NCBI RefSeq assembly: GCF_000702945.1
Contig: NZ_JNLE01000005.1
Span: 372,001 to 436,000, forward strand
Length of the DNA stretch: 64,000 nt
Direction: 5' to 3'
Origin: Clostridium sp. KNHs205
GTDB lineage: Bacteria; Bacillota; Clostridia; Lachnospirales; Lachnospiraceae
Position numbers and translations under genes: made by a program. The notes below the pieces were generated by a model. It had not been told where the DNA came from and ran no database searches. It worked only from the letters and a program-made list of their open reading frames with translations. Of this stretch, positions 9,069-17,866 are shown in pieces; position 1 is the first letter of the stretch, and the number at the start of each line of letters is the position of its first letter.

Positions 9069-10049
9069 ATGAAAAATAGTAGTAATGTCTGCAGTAACAG
9101 CAATATAAATAGAAAAGACGTACCAATTCAGGAAAATAACAAAAACAATATCAGTAACATCTTACCAGAGGAACCTATGAGGAAATTGAAAGAGTCTTAT
9201 GAAGGTCAGGACATCCCCAGGGAGTTAGATTCTCTCGTAAGAAAGACCCTCAGACTTGAAAAGAAAAAGTTCCGCTGCAGAAAATGGATAAGCCAGCTCT
9301 CCACCGGTCTGGTTTCAACTGTTGCCTCTGCAGCCGCACTGCTTATCATAACCGTAAATGTCAGCCCTGCAGCTGCCAAAGCTATGGCAGAGGTTCCTGC
9401 CATAGGCGGCTTTGTAAAAGTAGTAACCTTCCGGGAATATAGCTACAAGGATGAACATCATGAAGCCCAGGTTAATATTCCTCAGGTTAGAGGACTGTCG
9501 GATAAAGAGCTTGAGGATATGCTGAATAAGAAATACCTTGAAGAAAATACCAGGTTGTACGAAGAGTTCCTGGATAAAATTGGTACAGATGATTTAAAAA
9601 ATGCCAACACTGCTCTTTTCTCAGATTACAAGGTTATTCTTGATACGGATTCACTTCTGGTATTAGCCAGTGAAAAGACAGAAATAGCTGCCTCAGGAAG
9701 TGAAAGCATCCATTACGATACAATTGATAAAAAAAATCAGCTGGTATTGACACTGTCAAGTCTGTTTAAGGATAGTGGATATATCAATAAAATAAGCGAA
9801 AACATAATCTCCCAGATGAAGGAACAGATGAAAGGTGAGGATGGCAAGACTTATTTTCTGGAGGATGGTTCGGAGGATGATTTTAAGACTATCACCTCAG
9901 ATCAGAACTTCTATATTAATAAAGCTGGAAAACTGGTGATTTCCTTTAACGAATATGATATTGCACCGGGATATATGGGAATTGTGGAGTTCGTAATACC
10001 TACAGAAGTAATAAAAGATCTGTTGGTCAGCGATTACTATATTCACTAG
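9069..10049 (+). CDS. RsiV-type membrane anti-sigma factor (DUF3298-like)
   Basis: This is the likely anti-sigma partner of the preceding gene. A short cytoplasmic N-terminus (LKESYEGQDIPRELDSLVRK) is followed by one membrane segment (STGLVSTVASAAALLIITV) and an extracytoplasmic domain. The C-terminal part (VLTLSSLFKDSGYINKISENI; FVIPTEVIKDLL) resembles the DUF3298 domain of RsiV, which binds lysozyme. The start is ATG 9069, with AAAGGAG seven bases before it, giving 326 residues with an Asn/Ser-rich leader. ATG 9177 also has an AGAGG site and matches the family's usual N-terminus, so a 290-residue product is the alternative. Confidence 0.8.
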   Translation: MKNSSNVCSNSNINRKDVPIQENNKNNISNILPEEPMRKLKESYEGQDIPRELDSLVRKTLRLEKKKFRCRKWISQLSTGLVSTVASAAALLIITVNVSPAAAKAMAEVPAIGGFVKVVTFREYSYKDEHHEAQVNIPQVRGLSDKELEDMLNKKYLEENTRLYEEFLDKIGTDDLKNANTALFSDYKVILDTDSLLVLASEKTEIAASGSESIHYDTIDKKNQLVLTLSSLFKDSGYINKISENIISQMKEQMKGEDGKTYFLEDGSEDDFKTITSDQNFYINKAGKLVISFNEYDIAPGYMGIVEFVIPTEVIKDLLVSDYYIH

Positions 10050-10493
10050 TAAGATGTCTTAACCAAATTTCTTATTTTTTGAGATTTATTTTACAGTATA
10101 ATTCATTTATGCTTCATGACTAATTAAAAATCCAGGAAACACTGTTAAGGTAAGAGGTTCAGCCTTTACAGTGTTTCCTGGATTATATTTAAGTTCGTCG
10201 TTTATTTTTCTGCTATGTGCTTGTTTAGCCTTTACAGTGTTTCATGGATTTTATAATATAATAACAGCTCAATAGCTTCAGAACATTTAATAGGGAACGG
10301 TCCTTTAGAACCATTAATAGTTCTAAGACACTTAAAGGGTTAAGATACTTAGCCTGAACCCAGCAGCTTTTAACAGGCTTAACAAATGAGACTCTATTGC
10401 TATAACTACAACCATAGAGCCTCTTCTGACAGGGCTGCTTCATTAAGTAAATTTCGTAATTCTAACTAGTTCTACAGTTTAAAATAATAACTG
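10050..10493. other. convergent intergenic region with stem-loops
   Basis: This 444-bp spacer holds the terminator at 10130-10183 and a partial copy of its right arm at 10226-10255 (CCTTTACAGTGTTTCATGG). It also holds a 10-bp stem (10388-10397 with 10414-10423, one mismatch) and a near-palindrome TAGAACCATTAATAGTTCTA around 10305-10325. A 72-codon frame on the minus strand has no ribosome site and I do not call it a gene. Confidence 0.6.
10130..10183. terminator. bidirectional terminator between rsiV-like gene and ABC operon
   Basis: ATCCAGGAAACACTGTTAAGG (10130-10150) pairs with CCTTTACAGTGTTTCCTGGAT (10163-10183), a 21-bp stem with one mismatch and a 12-nt loop. On the minus strand it is followed by TTTTTAATTA, fitting termination of the ABC operon. 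On plus it is followed by a weaker TATATTT. Confidence 0.75.
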
Positions 10494-12224
10494 CTACAAC
10501 TTCCAGCCCATAGCTTCTTCTCTCATTCCGACAAATCTGGCATATAAGCCGTCCTGGAATAAAAGCTGTTTATGGGTACCTCTCTGCGTAATCCTTCCGT
10601 CCTCTAAAACCAGTATCTGCTCCGCATTCTGAACTGTCTTAAGTCGATGGGCAATCATAATGATCGTCTTATTCTTTGTCATTTCTGCAATCGCTTCCTG
10701 CAGTCTGCTCTCATTCTCCGGATCCACATTTGCTGTTGCTTCGTCCAGAATTACAATAGGTGCGTCTTTTAGTATTGCCCTGGCAATAGAGATTCTCTGC
10801 TTCTCGCCACCGGACATGCTGGCTCCGCCTTCTCCTACCATTGTATTGTATCCTTCAGGAAGTGACATGATAAAATCATGGCATCTTGCCTTTCTGGCTG
10901 CTTTTTGTACCTCCTCAAAGGTAGCCTCTGGTTTACCAAACTTAATATTATTCAGTACAGTATCATTAAACAGATATACCTTCTGGAATACCATGCTGAA
11001 ATTAGACAGCAGACTGTCTAAGGTATACTCCCTGATATCCTTTCCTCCTAAGGTAATGGAACCTTCTTCTACGTCCCAGAACCTGGAAATAAGATTGCAC
11101 AGTGTGGATTTTCCACCGCCGGAGGGGCCTACTATAGCGGTAGTGGTACCGGTGGGTATGGTAAAGGATACATCCTTAAGAATCTTACGCTTCTCATATG
11201 AAAAACCTATATGCTTTCCTACTATGGTAAAGTCGGCAGGTCTTATGCTCTTACCCTTGCCGTCCATGATAGGTGTGTTTCCGATTTCATCTACTCTGTC
11301 AATGGCTATATCTACAGAACGCAGCAGTGAGGACATGCTTCCGGCAGTTTCTAGCTGACTATATATCAGGAATACTGATATAAGCATTAACAGACAGGTT
11401 ATAAGTTCCATTGTCCCGGACAAATAGAATCCAATGGATGCAATTGCTATCAGTATACTGACGAATTTAAGCAGGATGCTCTGCAGGAACATAAACGGTA
11501 TAAACGCAAGCTCTAAACGGACGTTATTTTTCTCGCACTCTGCTATTGCTCTCTCTAAGGTGTGGCTTGCTGATTCCCCCAGATTAAAGGCTCTTACTAC
11601 ACTGATTCCCTGTACATACTCAAGAATTGCTCCCACCAGAGTGGTCTGGGCTGCTACTCTGGCTGGAGAAATCTTTCTGGATTTCTTTTGCATGAGAGAA
11701 TTTCCGCCTATAAATAAGAGGATTCCTCCCAGAATAATCAGTCCAATACGCCAATCAAATACAAGCAGCATTGCAGTTATTACTGCGGAATGGACATAGC
11801 CATGTATAATCTTATCCATAACTCTTGGAGCGATATCCTGTACATCCTCCATGGTAGAGGTTATCGCTGCCGTTATCTTTCCCAGACTGTTATCGTTAAA
11901 ATATCCCATGGGTATATATTTCATTCGATCACCCATTTCTGAGCGTTTATCCGCACACATATAGAAACTACCCTGTGCCTGAGCCATGGTTGCCCGCTGT
12001 CTGGTTAATATAGCACCTGCCATACTTGCAAGCATGATACCAAAAGAAGTCCAGGCCGTTCCTGCCGTAACATTTCCTTCTGTTATGGCTCTTAACACTA
12101 CTGCCATAGCTAATATCTGAAATGCCTGAAAGACAGAATTGATAAATGCCAGAAGGATTCCCTTCTTCATCAAGCTGCCTCTCTTACCGGCAAAGGCAAA
12201 AAATTTGCGAATGGTTCCAATCAT
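10494..12224 (-). CDS. ABC exporter half-transporter, second subunit
   Basis: The 576-residue protein has an N-terminal six-helix membrane domain (about 1-310) and a C-terminal nucleotide-binding domain. Walker A is GPSGGGKSTL, the signature is MSGGEKQRISIARA, Walker B with catalytic Glu is IVILDEATA, and the switch His is in IAHRL. The catalytic residues appear intact. It starts 1 bp after the stop of the other half-transporter gene, with its ribosome site inside that gene's end, so the two are co-translated and form a heterodimer. The pair resembles multidrug and siderophore-type ABC exporters (YbtP/YbtQ-like); the substrate cannot be read from sequence. Confidence 0.88.
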   Translation of the reverse strand: MIGTIRKFFAFAGKRGSLMKKGILLAFINSVFQAFQILAMAVVLRAITEGNVTAGTAWTSFGIMLASMAGAILTRQRATMAQAQGSFYMCADKRSEMGDRMKYIPMGYFNDNSLGKITAAITSTMEDVQDIAPRVMDKIIHGYVHSAVITAMLLVFDWRIGLIILGGILLFIGGNSLMQKKSRKISPARVAAQTTLVGAILEYVQGISVVRAFNLGESASHTLERAIAECEKNNVRLELAFIPFMFLQSILLKFVSILIAIASIGFYLSGTMELITCLLMLISVFLIYSQLETAGSMSSLLRSVDIAIDRVDEIGNTPIMDGKGKSIRPADFTIVGKHIGFSYEKRKILKDVSFTIPTGTTTAIVGPSGGGKSTLCNLISRFWDVEEGSITLGGKDIREYTLDSLLSNFSMVFQKVYLFNDTVLNNIKFGKPEATFEEVQKAARKARCHDFIMSLPEGYNTMVGEGGASMSGGEKQRISIARAILKDAPIVILDEATANVDPENESRLQEAIAEMTKNKTIIMIAHRLKTVQNAEQILVLEDGRITQRGTHKQLLFQDGLYARFVGMREEAMGWKL

Positions 12225-12225
12225 T

Positions 12226-13992
12226 TTATTGTCCTCCTTCTATTCTGTCTTTGGAGCTGATATGTGCTTGCCACAGCTCACTGTATAAAGGATTTGATTG
12301 TAACAGTTCCTCATGAGTTCCAGCACCGGCTACCTGACCGCTTTTAATAACAGCTATCTGGTCGGAATCTGTAATGGTTGACAGGCGATGAGCAATAACA
12401 ATCAGTGTCTTTCCTTCAACCAGCCTGGCAACTGCCTTCTGGATAACTGCTTCATTTTCCGGATCGGTATAAGCAGTTGCTTCATCCAGAATAATAATCG
12501 GAGCATTTTTTAACATGGCACGGGCAATGGTTATACGTTGTCTTTCGCCGCCGGAGAGATGACCGCCTGCACCACCTGCGATGGTATCATAACCGTTCTC
12601 AAGGCCCAGAATAAATTCATGGCAGCCGGAAGCCTTTGCAGCCTCTATGACCTGTTCATCTGTTGCCTTCGGATTTCCTAGTCTTATATTATCAAGGATA
12701 CTTTGGTCAAATAAATAATTATCCTGGGCAACATAAGCAATCAGTTCCATCAGTTGCGCCTGAGGTATGTTATTCAGATTTACACTGCCAATGGTTATAG
12801 AACCGGTGGTGACATCCCAAAAGGAAGCAATCAGCTTAGCTATAGTTGATTTTCCTCCTCCGGAGGGGCCAACTAATGCCGTAACCGTACCGGCAGGAAG
12901 TGAGAGATTCACTCCATGAAGTACCTCTTTTTCTTTGTAACCAAAGGTAACGTTGTTCAGCTTGATATCAAGTCCCTTTAAGGAAGCTCTGTTTTCCGGA
13001 CGTTCCTGTTCTTTTACCTCCAGTACCTCTCCTATCTCGCCGACGATAATACCTATTTTGGCAAGATCATCTGTATAATACATAGCCGATAAAAGTGGTG
13101 ACATAATACCAAGGGCCAGGATCATTATAGTGATGAAATCACCGGCTGTCAGGGAACCGCCGCGGTAAAAGATACAGCCTGCCGGAAGCACTCCGATGAG
13201 CACTGCCGGCCAGATTCCAATTCCCATGGAAAAATACAGCTGCACTTCCTTCATCCAGTCCAACCCATAATTGGCATTGTGGCGAACTGCATCGGTAAAT
13301 TTATTATAGGAAGAGGCGGACTGCCCAAAAGCTTTAATTACTTCAATACCGTTTATGTATTCTACTGCTGTAGCATTCATGTGCTGTCCAACTCTTACAT
13401 ATTCAGCAAAACGTGGCTCATAGTCCTTCATCATTCCCATATAACACACTGCACCAACAGGAAGAGTTATCAGGGATATCAATGCCATACGCCAGTCAAT
13501 TGCAAAGAGATAGATTACAATGGCGATGGGTATCAGCAGATTGGATGTCATTTCCGGCAGTACATGTGCCAGGGTTGGTTCTATGCTGTCTACCTTTTCT
13601 ACCATAATGTTCTTGAATTTACCGGAAGGTGTGTCAAGAACGTACCCCATAGGAACCCGTTTCAGTTTCTTGCCGATACGTCTTCTGATTTCTGAGATAA
13701 CGGCAAAGGTCGCCTTATGTGACATGGTTGTTGAAATATTGTGAAAAACAGCCTTTCCTAAGAATCCAAGCGCCATTACACCACCCCAGATAAGATAAAC
13801 ACGGTACTCCTTATTCTCCTCCAGCAACAGGAGTATCATCCGGGACACCGCATAATAGGGCACCATGCCGGCACCGACACCTAATATGGCAAGCACTACT
13901 GACAGCACATATTCTTTCCTGTGCTCCCCTGCATATTCTGCCAGCCTTGCAGTGGTTCCCGGCTTTTTACTTTGTAATTTTTCCTTTGACAT
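12226..13992 (-). CDS. ABC exporter half-transporter, first subunit
   Basis: The 588-residue fused permease/ATPase has a membrane domain at about residues 25-320 and an ATPase domain with Walker A GPSGGGKSTI, signature LSGGERQRITIARA, Walker B IIILDEATA and H-loop IAHRLST. The strong site AAGGAGG precedes the ATG. It is followed 1 bp later by its partner subunit. Upstream on the same strand lies a TetR regulator gene, separated by a structured spacer with its own weak promoter (14010-14038). The set looks like a regulated drug or toxin efflux system, although import of a small ligand is possible. Confidence 0.88.
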   Translation of the reverse strand: MSKEKLQSKKPGTTARLAEYAGEHRKEYVLSVVLAILGVGAGMVPYYAVSRMILLLLEENKEYRVYLIWGGVMALGFLGKAVFHNISTTMSHKATFAVISEIRRRIGKKLKRVPMGYVLDTPSGKFKNIMVEKVDSIEPTLAHVLPEMTSNLLIPIAIVIYLFAIDWRMALISLITLPVGAVCYMGMMKDYEPRFAEYVRVGQHMNATAVEYINGIEVIKAFGQSASSYNKFTDAVRHNANYGLDWMKEVQLYFSMGIGIWPAVLIGVLPAGCIFYRGGSLTAGDFITIMILALGIMSPLLSAMYYTDDLAKIGIIVGEIGEVLEVKEQERPENRASLKGLDIKLNNVTFGYKEKEVLHGVNLSLPAGTVTALVGPSGGGKSTIAKLIASFWDVTTGSITIGSVNLNNIPQAQLMELIAYVAQDNYLFDQSILDNIRLGNPKATDEQVIEAAKASGCHEFILGLENGYDTIAGGAGGHLSGGERQRITIARAMLKNAPIIILDEATAYTDPENEAVIQKAVARLVEGKTLIVIAHRLSTITDSDQIAVIKSGQVAGAGTHEELLQSNPLYSELWQAHISSKDRIEGGQ

Positions 13993-14009
13993 AAATTATC
14001 CTCCTTAAA

Positions 14010-14038
14010 CTGTTAGAATTCTCTAACATTCACATCAA
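14010..14038 (-). promoter_or_regulatory. weak promoter with embedded inverted repeat before the ABC pair
   Basis: On the minus strand TTGATG (14033-14038) and TAACAG (14010-14015) are 17 bp apart. The perfect inverted repeat GTTAGA-N4-TCTAAC (14012-14027) covers the -10 and half the spacer. It is a candidate operator. Its half-site differs from the ATAAC/GTTAT boxes upstream of the TetR gene. Confidence 0.4.
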
Positions 14039-14151
14039 AAAAATAGAGGGGCTAAACGAATCATACCCCTTGTAATACCTACAGCACGATACCCTGCCTT
14101 TTCAGAATCCCTCAAGCATGTGTTGAAAAAGCTTGTATCGGGATTAGTGTC

Positions 14152-14286
14152 CACTTTGGAGGAGGTTATTTACGTGCGACTGCAAGACGAGTATCGGGGA
14201 TATAAAGGTGCAGTATCTCCGAAATCGCAACGCATACTCCAAAGTGAGGCAATCAGAACGGTACAGTGAGTTTTCAGGCACACCCT
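14152..14286. repeat. structured element ending in dispersed repeat copy A
   Basis: CACTTTGGAG (14152-14161) pairs perfectly with CTCCAAAGTG (14237-14246). Inside, TCGGGGATA (14194-14202) pairs with TATCTCCGA (14214-14222) around an 11-nt loop, giving a long branched or bulged hairpin. It is followed by GAGTTTTCAGGCACACCCT (14268-14286), a sequence found twice more in the window, and it abuts the TetR stop codon. This may be a degraded mobile element end or a structured RNA; neither is proven. Confidence 0.5.
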
Positions 14287-14905
14287 AGGAAAAGCCCAGC
14301 AGGTTCTTCCAGCCTGCGGCAAAAAAATCGGTGAGCTTATCCACATAAGTCCAGGCTTCTTCTTTTGGCATATCATGCACTACTATTTCAAAAAAACCGG
14401 ATAAATAAGCGCTGGCCAGCATATGATTCAGATCATCCGGCATAACGGGAGCTGTTCTTCCCATATTCTCCAAACATGAGAAAAAGGTATAGGAACTGTT
14501 AACTTCAACTTCGGCAAGACGATGCAGGTAATCTTCATAGGAAGTACCTTCGCTGCAGCAGATAATCAACTTAAAGGCATCAAAATGTTCATAGACATAA
14601 TGAAAACACTCTATTACATCGGCCTTGGTGATCTCCTTCATTTCAGTTATCTTTCTTTCCGGCGGCAGTTCTGCAAAATAATCATGTCCCTTTAAATAAA
14701 TCTCATAGAGTCGTTCTGCAGGTTCTTTCACAAGGGCGTTAAACAAAGAGAGCTTATCGGGAAAATAACCATAAAATGCTCCGGTAGTCACTCCGGCTGC
14801 CTTCACAATAGATCGCAGAGAGGAATTCTGAAATCCCACTCTTAAGAATTCTTCTCTGGCCGCCTGTAATATACGCTCTTTGGTTGATTGTTCCTGTTCT
14901 GTCAT
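14285..14905 (-). CDS. TetR/AcrR-family transcriptional regulator
   Basis: The 206-residue protein starts with a typical TetR DNA-binding domain (residues 10-56: ERILQAAREEFLRVGFQNSSLRSIVKAAGVTTGAFYGYFPDK) and has a variable ligand-binding C-terminus. It lies upstream of and parallel to the ABC exporter pair, which it probably represses. A double palindromic box lies just before its own start (14924-14949), so autoregulation is expected. The dispersed repeat copy A ends at its stop codon, which may have altered its C-terminus. Confidence 0.9.
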   Translation of the reverse strand: MTEQEQSTKERILQAAREEFLRVGFQNSSLRSIVKAAGVTTGAFYGYFPDKLSLFNALVKEPAERLYEIYLKGHDYFAELPPERKITEMKEITKADVIECFHYVYEHFDAFKLIICCSEGTSYEDYLHRLAEVEVNSSYTFFSCLENMGRTAPVMPDDLNHMLASAYLSGFFEIVVHDMPKEEAWTYVDKLTDFFAAGWKNLLGFS

Positions 14906-14923
14906 TCTACTGCCTCCTTGAAT

Positions 14924-14949
14924 ATAACACCGTTATATAACAGCGTTAT
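14924..14949. promoter_or_regulatory. double TetR operator, two adjacent ATAAC-N3-GTTAT boxes
   Basis: ATAACACCGTTAT (14924-14936) and ATAACAGCGTTAT (14937-14949) are immediately adjacent 13-bp palindromes that differ at one base. They lie 19 bp upstream of the TetR start codon. This arrangement is typical of a cooperative or paired-dimer TetR operator. Confidence 0.75.
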
Positions 14950-15139
14950 ATTATCATCTTACTTGTTATGTGTCAAGTCTCTATTACACGGTTTCACTTA
15001 TAATTCCTCTTTTGATAATCTTTCATCATTATGATTCATATATATATGAGATTAATTTTTATAGCTCTTCCTTGGATTAGTTTTTTCAACTATATTTAAA
15101 TATATAAATGTAATTATTTCAGGCATTCTTTCATTTTAT

Positions 15140-15250
15140 GTATCTCAATTTTTAGTATCCAGTTACTAAAGGAATCAAATTATTTTAGATATCAATTAGT
15201 TCAGACATCCAATTAGTTCAGGCTGCTTTACCCCTTTGTAAAGCAGCCTG
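15140..15250. repeat. degenerate 15-17-bp repeats plus 13-bp perfect stem after the transporter gene
   Basis: Five decayed units (for example GATATCAATTAGTTCA at 15188 and GACATCCAATTAGTTCA at 15204) run from 15140 to 15220. A perfect stem CAGGCTGCTTTAC/GTAAAGCAGCCTG (15219-15231 with 15238-15250) follows. The stem lacks a T-tract on either strand, so it may be a processing or weak terminator structure. The whole lies within 140 bp downstream of the UMF1 transporter stop. The rest of 14950-15139 is AT-rich with nothing recognisable. Confidence 0.6.
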
Positions 15251-15275
15251 TTATCGAATGTATATGCCTGACCTT

Positions 15276-16571
15276 TCAGATTTTTTGCTCCTGAAGGCAT
15301 ATATCCTCATCTATTGTATTATCATTATCACTGGTATTACTGCGCATAGAGATTGCCTTACGAAACAGAAGTATTCCGATTACAAACAAGATTGCAATGG
15401 CACCAACACCTTTATTGATACTTCCTGTCAGCTGTGATATTACGCTTACCAAAGCTGTCCCAAGAAAAGATGCCCCTTTTCCGCAGATATCCATAATACC
15501 GAAATATTCCCCGGCTTTCTCTGCCGGAATGATCTTGGCAAAGTAGGATCTGGACAGCGCCTGAATACCCCCCTGAAACATCCCCACTAAAACAGCCAGA
15601 ATCCAAAAATGCAGCTGCTGATTCATGAATACGGCAAAGATGGTGATTCCTAAGTAAGCCATAATACAGACTGTTATCAGCTTGTCAGAGGAAATTCTTG
15701 CAGACAGTCTTCCAAAGAGGATACAACAGGGAAACGCCACAAACTGGGTAAGCAACAAAGCCAGCAGCAGTCCTGTGCTGTCAAGCCCAAGAGCTTTGCC
15801 ATAAGCTGTTGCCATATCAATAATTGTATATACACCATCAATATAAAAAAAGAAGGCCAGAAGAAACCAGAAAATCTCTGCTTCTTTCCGTATGTTCTTA
15901 ATAGTTCTGAATAAGCTTTTAAAGCTGTCTGCCACAGCATGTTTTCTCCTAGGCGCACTATGCACCTGCTTGTATTTCTTAAGAAAGGGAAGGGAGTTAA
16001 GAACCCACCAAAGAGCTACCAGCCCAAAGGATATTGCCATGGACTGCTGCAGGGTAAGTCCGAGAGAATCACCTCCCATAACCAGACCCAAGCAGGCTAT
16101 AAAAGGAATACAGCTTCCAATATACCCCCAGGCAAATCCCTGTGCTGATACCGTATCCATCCGTTCTTCTGTGGTAATATCCGGCAGCATGGAATCATAG
16201 AATATCAGACTAGAAGAATATGCCACCTTTGCTAATACAAAAACTATCAGAAACATCAGCCAGGCAGTCGCTAGTCCCAGCGCAACACAGCTTATTGCCC
16301 CAAGCAGTATGGAACCTAAAAAAATGGGTTTTTTCAAGCCTTCACTGTCTGAAATGGTTCCAAGTGCTGGTCCTGATAAGGCGACCAGTAAGGTAGCAAT
16401 AGAAACTGCATATCCCCAAAAGGCAAGGTAGCTGACAGAAGATAAATTCTGCTGTTCAGCCAGGTAGTCAAAATAAATAGGAATAATAGTTGAAACCAAA
16501 AGAGTGAAAGCAGAGTTTCCTACGTCATAGAGGACCCAACTCTTTTCCAGTCTGGTCAATTTTATCTTCAT
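15276..16571 (-). CDS. MFS transporter of the UMF1 (Atg22-like) family
   Basis: The 431-residue protein has about 12 hydrophobic segments. Its N-terminus WVLYDVGNSAFTLLVSTIIPIYF is typical of UMF1/vacuole-effluxer-type MFS proteins, and GPALGTISD and GVGAI-type loops follow. The substrate is unknown; eukaryotic relatives export amino acids. It overlaps the upstream phospholipase-like gene by 4 bp (ATGA), so the two are translationally coupled. A hairpin and decayed repeats follow the stop. Confidence 0.82.
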   Translation of the reverse strand: MKIKLTRLEKSWVLYDVGNSAFTLLVSTIIPIYFDYLAEQQNLSSVSYLAFWGYAVSIATLLVALSGPALGTISDSEGLKKPIFLGSILLGAISCVALGLATAWLMFLIVFVLAKVAYSSSLIFYDSMLPDITTEERMDTVSAQGFAWGYIGSCIPFIACLGLVMGGDSLGLTLQQSMAISFGLVALWWVLNSLPFLKKYKQVHSAPRRKHAVADSFKSLFRTIKNIRKEAEIFWFLLAFFFYIDGVYTIIDMATAYGKALGLDSTGLLLALLLTQFVAFPCCILFGRLSARISSDKLITVCIMAYLGITIFAVFMNQQLHFWILAVLVGMFQGGIQALSRSYFAKIIPAEKAGEYFGIMDICGKGASFLGTALVSVISQLTGSINKGVGAIAILFVIGILLFRKAISMRSNTSDNDNTIDEDICLQEQKI

Positions 16572-17398
16572 GCCAGTCTCTCCTCCTTCAACATCGCTTC
16601 ATCCTTAGACCCGAAGGTAAGGCGGTACCTGTTATCCAGAGGTTGCTTCTGCCTAATATAATCATCGTATTCTGTAATAAGCCGGATAGATTCCCCAACA
16701 GCTGTAACATACAACCGCTTTAACATTTCCGTGCTGTCTTCACAGTTCAGGTTGGGCTTTCTGTTAATAACCAGCCCTTGCATTTCTTTATAATTCCCAG
16801 TCACCGCCAGAATTCCATAGATAACCAGGCGTTTATACAGCCTTGGTGCTAACAGCATCTGATTGTAATGTTTCATGGATTCCAGGGATAGGATTATTTC
16901 TTCCGTTGAAATATCCTGAAAGAATTCTGATATCACTGTACTGTTTCTCTCAGAGGGAAGAATGTGCTCTGTCAGGGACTTGCTTATGGGATTGTATCCA
17001 TCCCTTTGAAGCAATTCTCTGTCAAACTCCGCTTCAATTTCCGTATGGCTGACTCCGCTTCTTTCAATCTTCTCATCAATATAGCCGTGGCATTGGCTAT
17101 CCAGAACAAAATGGCAGATAAATCCGAAAATATAAGCCAGATGAGCTTCCTTCTTTTCTTTTGCTCTGATGATATTTCCAGCTCCTTCAAAGAAATACTT
17201 TCCCGGCTCCTCGTGCATGCCAAACCCGGTCTGATTCACGCGGTTTGCAAAAAAAGGCTTATAATAAAACAGAATATCCGGTCCATGAAGACCTATATCG
17301 TACAGCTCTATATGTTTATTTATTATATTCCGTAATCCTTCAGGTAAAGAAAGTGCCACTTCTTTACCTAATCTGTAATGAGCATAAGTTGACGGCAT
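16568..17398 (-). CDS. zinc-dependent phospholipase C-family protein
   Basis: The 276-residue protein begins MPSTYAHYRLGKEV, the usual start of cytoplasmic members of the zinc-dependent phospholipase C superfamily. It has the metal-ligand segments DIGLHGPDILFYY and FICHFVLDSQCHGYID (His, Asp, His). There is no signal peptide, unlike clostridial alpha-toxin, so the substrate is probably intracellular and uncharacterised. It is the first gene of a two-gene unit with the UMF1 transporter, whose start overlaps its stop by 4 bp. Family membership is fairly sure, enzymatic activity is not. Confidence 0.8.
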   Translation of the reverse strand: MPSTYAHYRLGKEVALSLPEGLRNIINKHIELYDIGLHGPDILFYYKPFFANRVNQTGFGMHEEPGKYFFEGAGNIIRAKEKKEAHLAYIFGFICHFVLDSQCHGYIDEKIERSGVSHTEIEAEFDRELLQRDGYNPISKSLTEHILPSERNSTVISEFFQDISTEEIILSLESMKHYNQMLLAPRLYKRLVIYGILAVTGNYKEMQGLVINRKPNLNCEDSTEMLKRLYVTAVGESIRLITEYDDYIRQKQPLDNRYRLTFGSKDEAMLKEERLA

Positions 17399-17615
17399 AA
17401 GGGAACACCTCCTCAGACTAATCGTCTTTCCTTGTGATTATTTTCATCTGAGGTAACTATACTAAAATAATGTTAAGTTTCTTATATCCCTTATGATAAA
17501 TTAAGGTAAATCTCATCTTTTAGCTTATTATTAACTACCTGATAATATTAGATTAAAGCATACAAGGAAACACTTACTTTTCTCATAAATTTATACATCT
17601 GTTTTTTTTTATGGA

Positions 17616-17866
17616 TTAGTTCCTTTTATGCATTTGCTCCGTTAAACATTATTCCTTTTATAGTTTAGTTTCTTTTATTCATTAGTTTCTTTTATTCATT
17701 AGTTCCTTCTATTCATTTGCTCCTTCCATACCTTAGTTCCTTTTATTCATTTGCTCCTTCTGTACATTAGTTCCTTTTATTCATTTGCTACTTTTATTCA
17801 TTAGTTCCTTTTATATATTTGTTCCTTTTATACATTTTCTCCTTTTATGCATTTGCTCCTTTTATA
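17616..17866. repeat. 17-bp tandem array of SD-plus-mini-ORF units
   Basis: There are fifteen units in register (anchors 17621, 17638, 17653, 17670 and then every 17 bp to 17857), with plus-strand consensus TAGTTCCTTTTATTCAT. On the minus strand, which is the direction of the upstream MocR gene, each unit reads ATGAATAAAAGGAACTA, and 11 of 15 keep the ATG. The array overlaps the last six codons and stop of that gene. The rest of 17399-17615 is AT-rich with nothing recognisable. Confidence 0.9.

Noticed and set aside
10225..10443. 72-codon frame on the minus strand in the convergent spacer.
   Set aside because: No ribosome site, basic and low-complexity composition, and it covers stem-loop structures.
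17616..17866. CRISPR-like impression of short regular units.
   Set aside because: Units are contiguous with no spacers, and no cas gene is nearby. It is a plain tandem array. The same holds for the 11-bp and 18-bp arrays.
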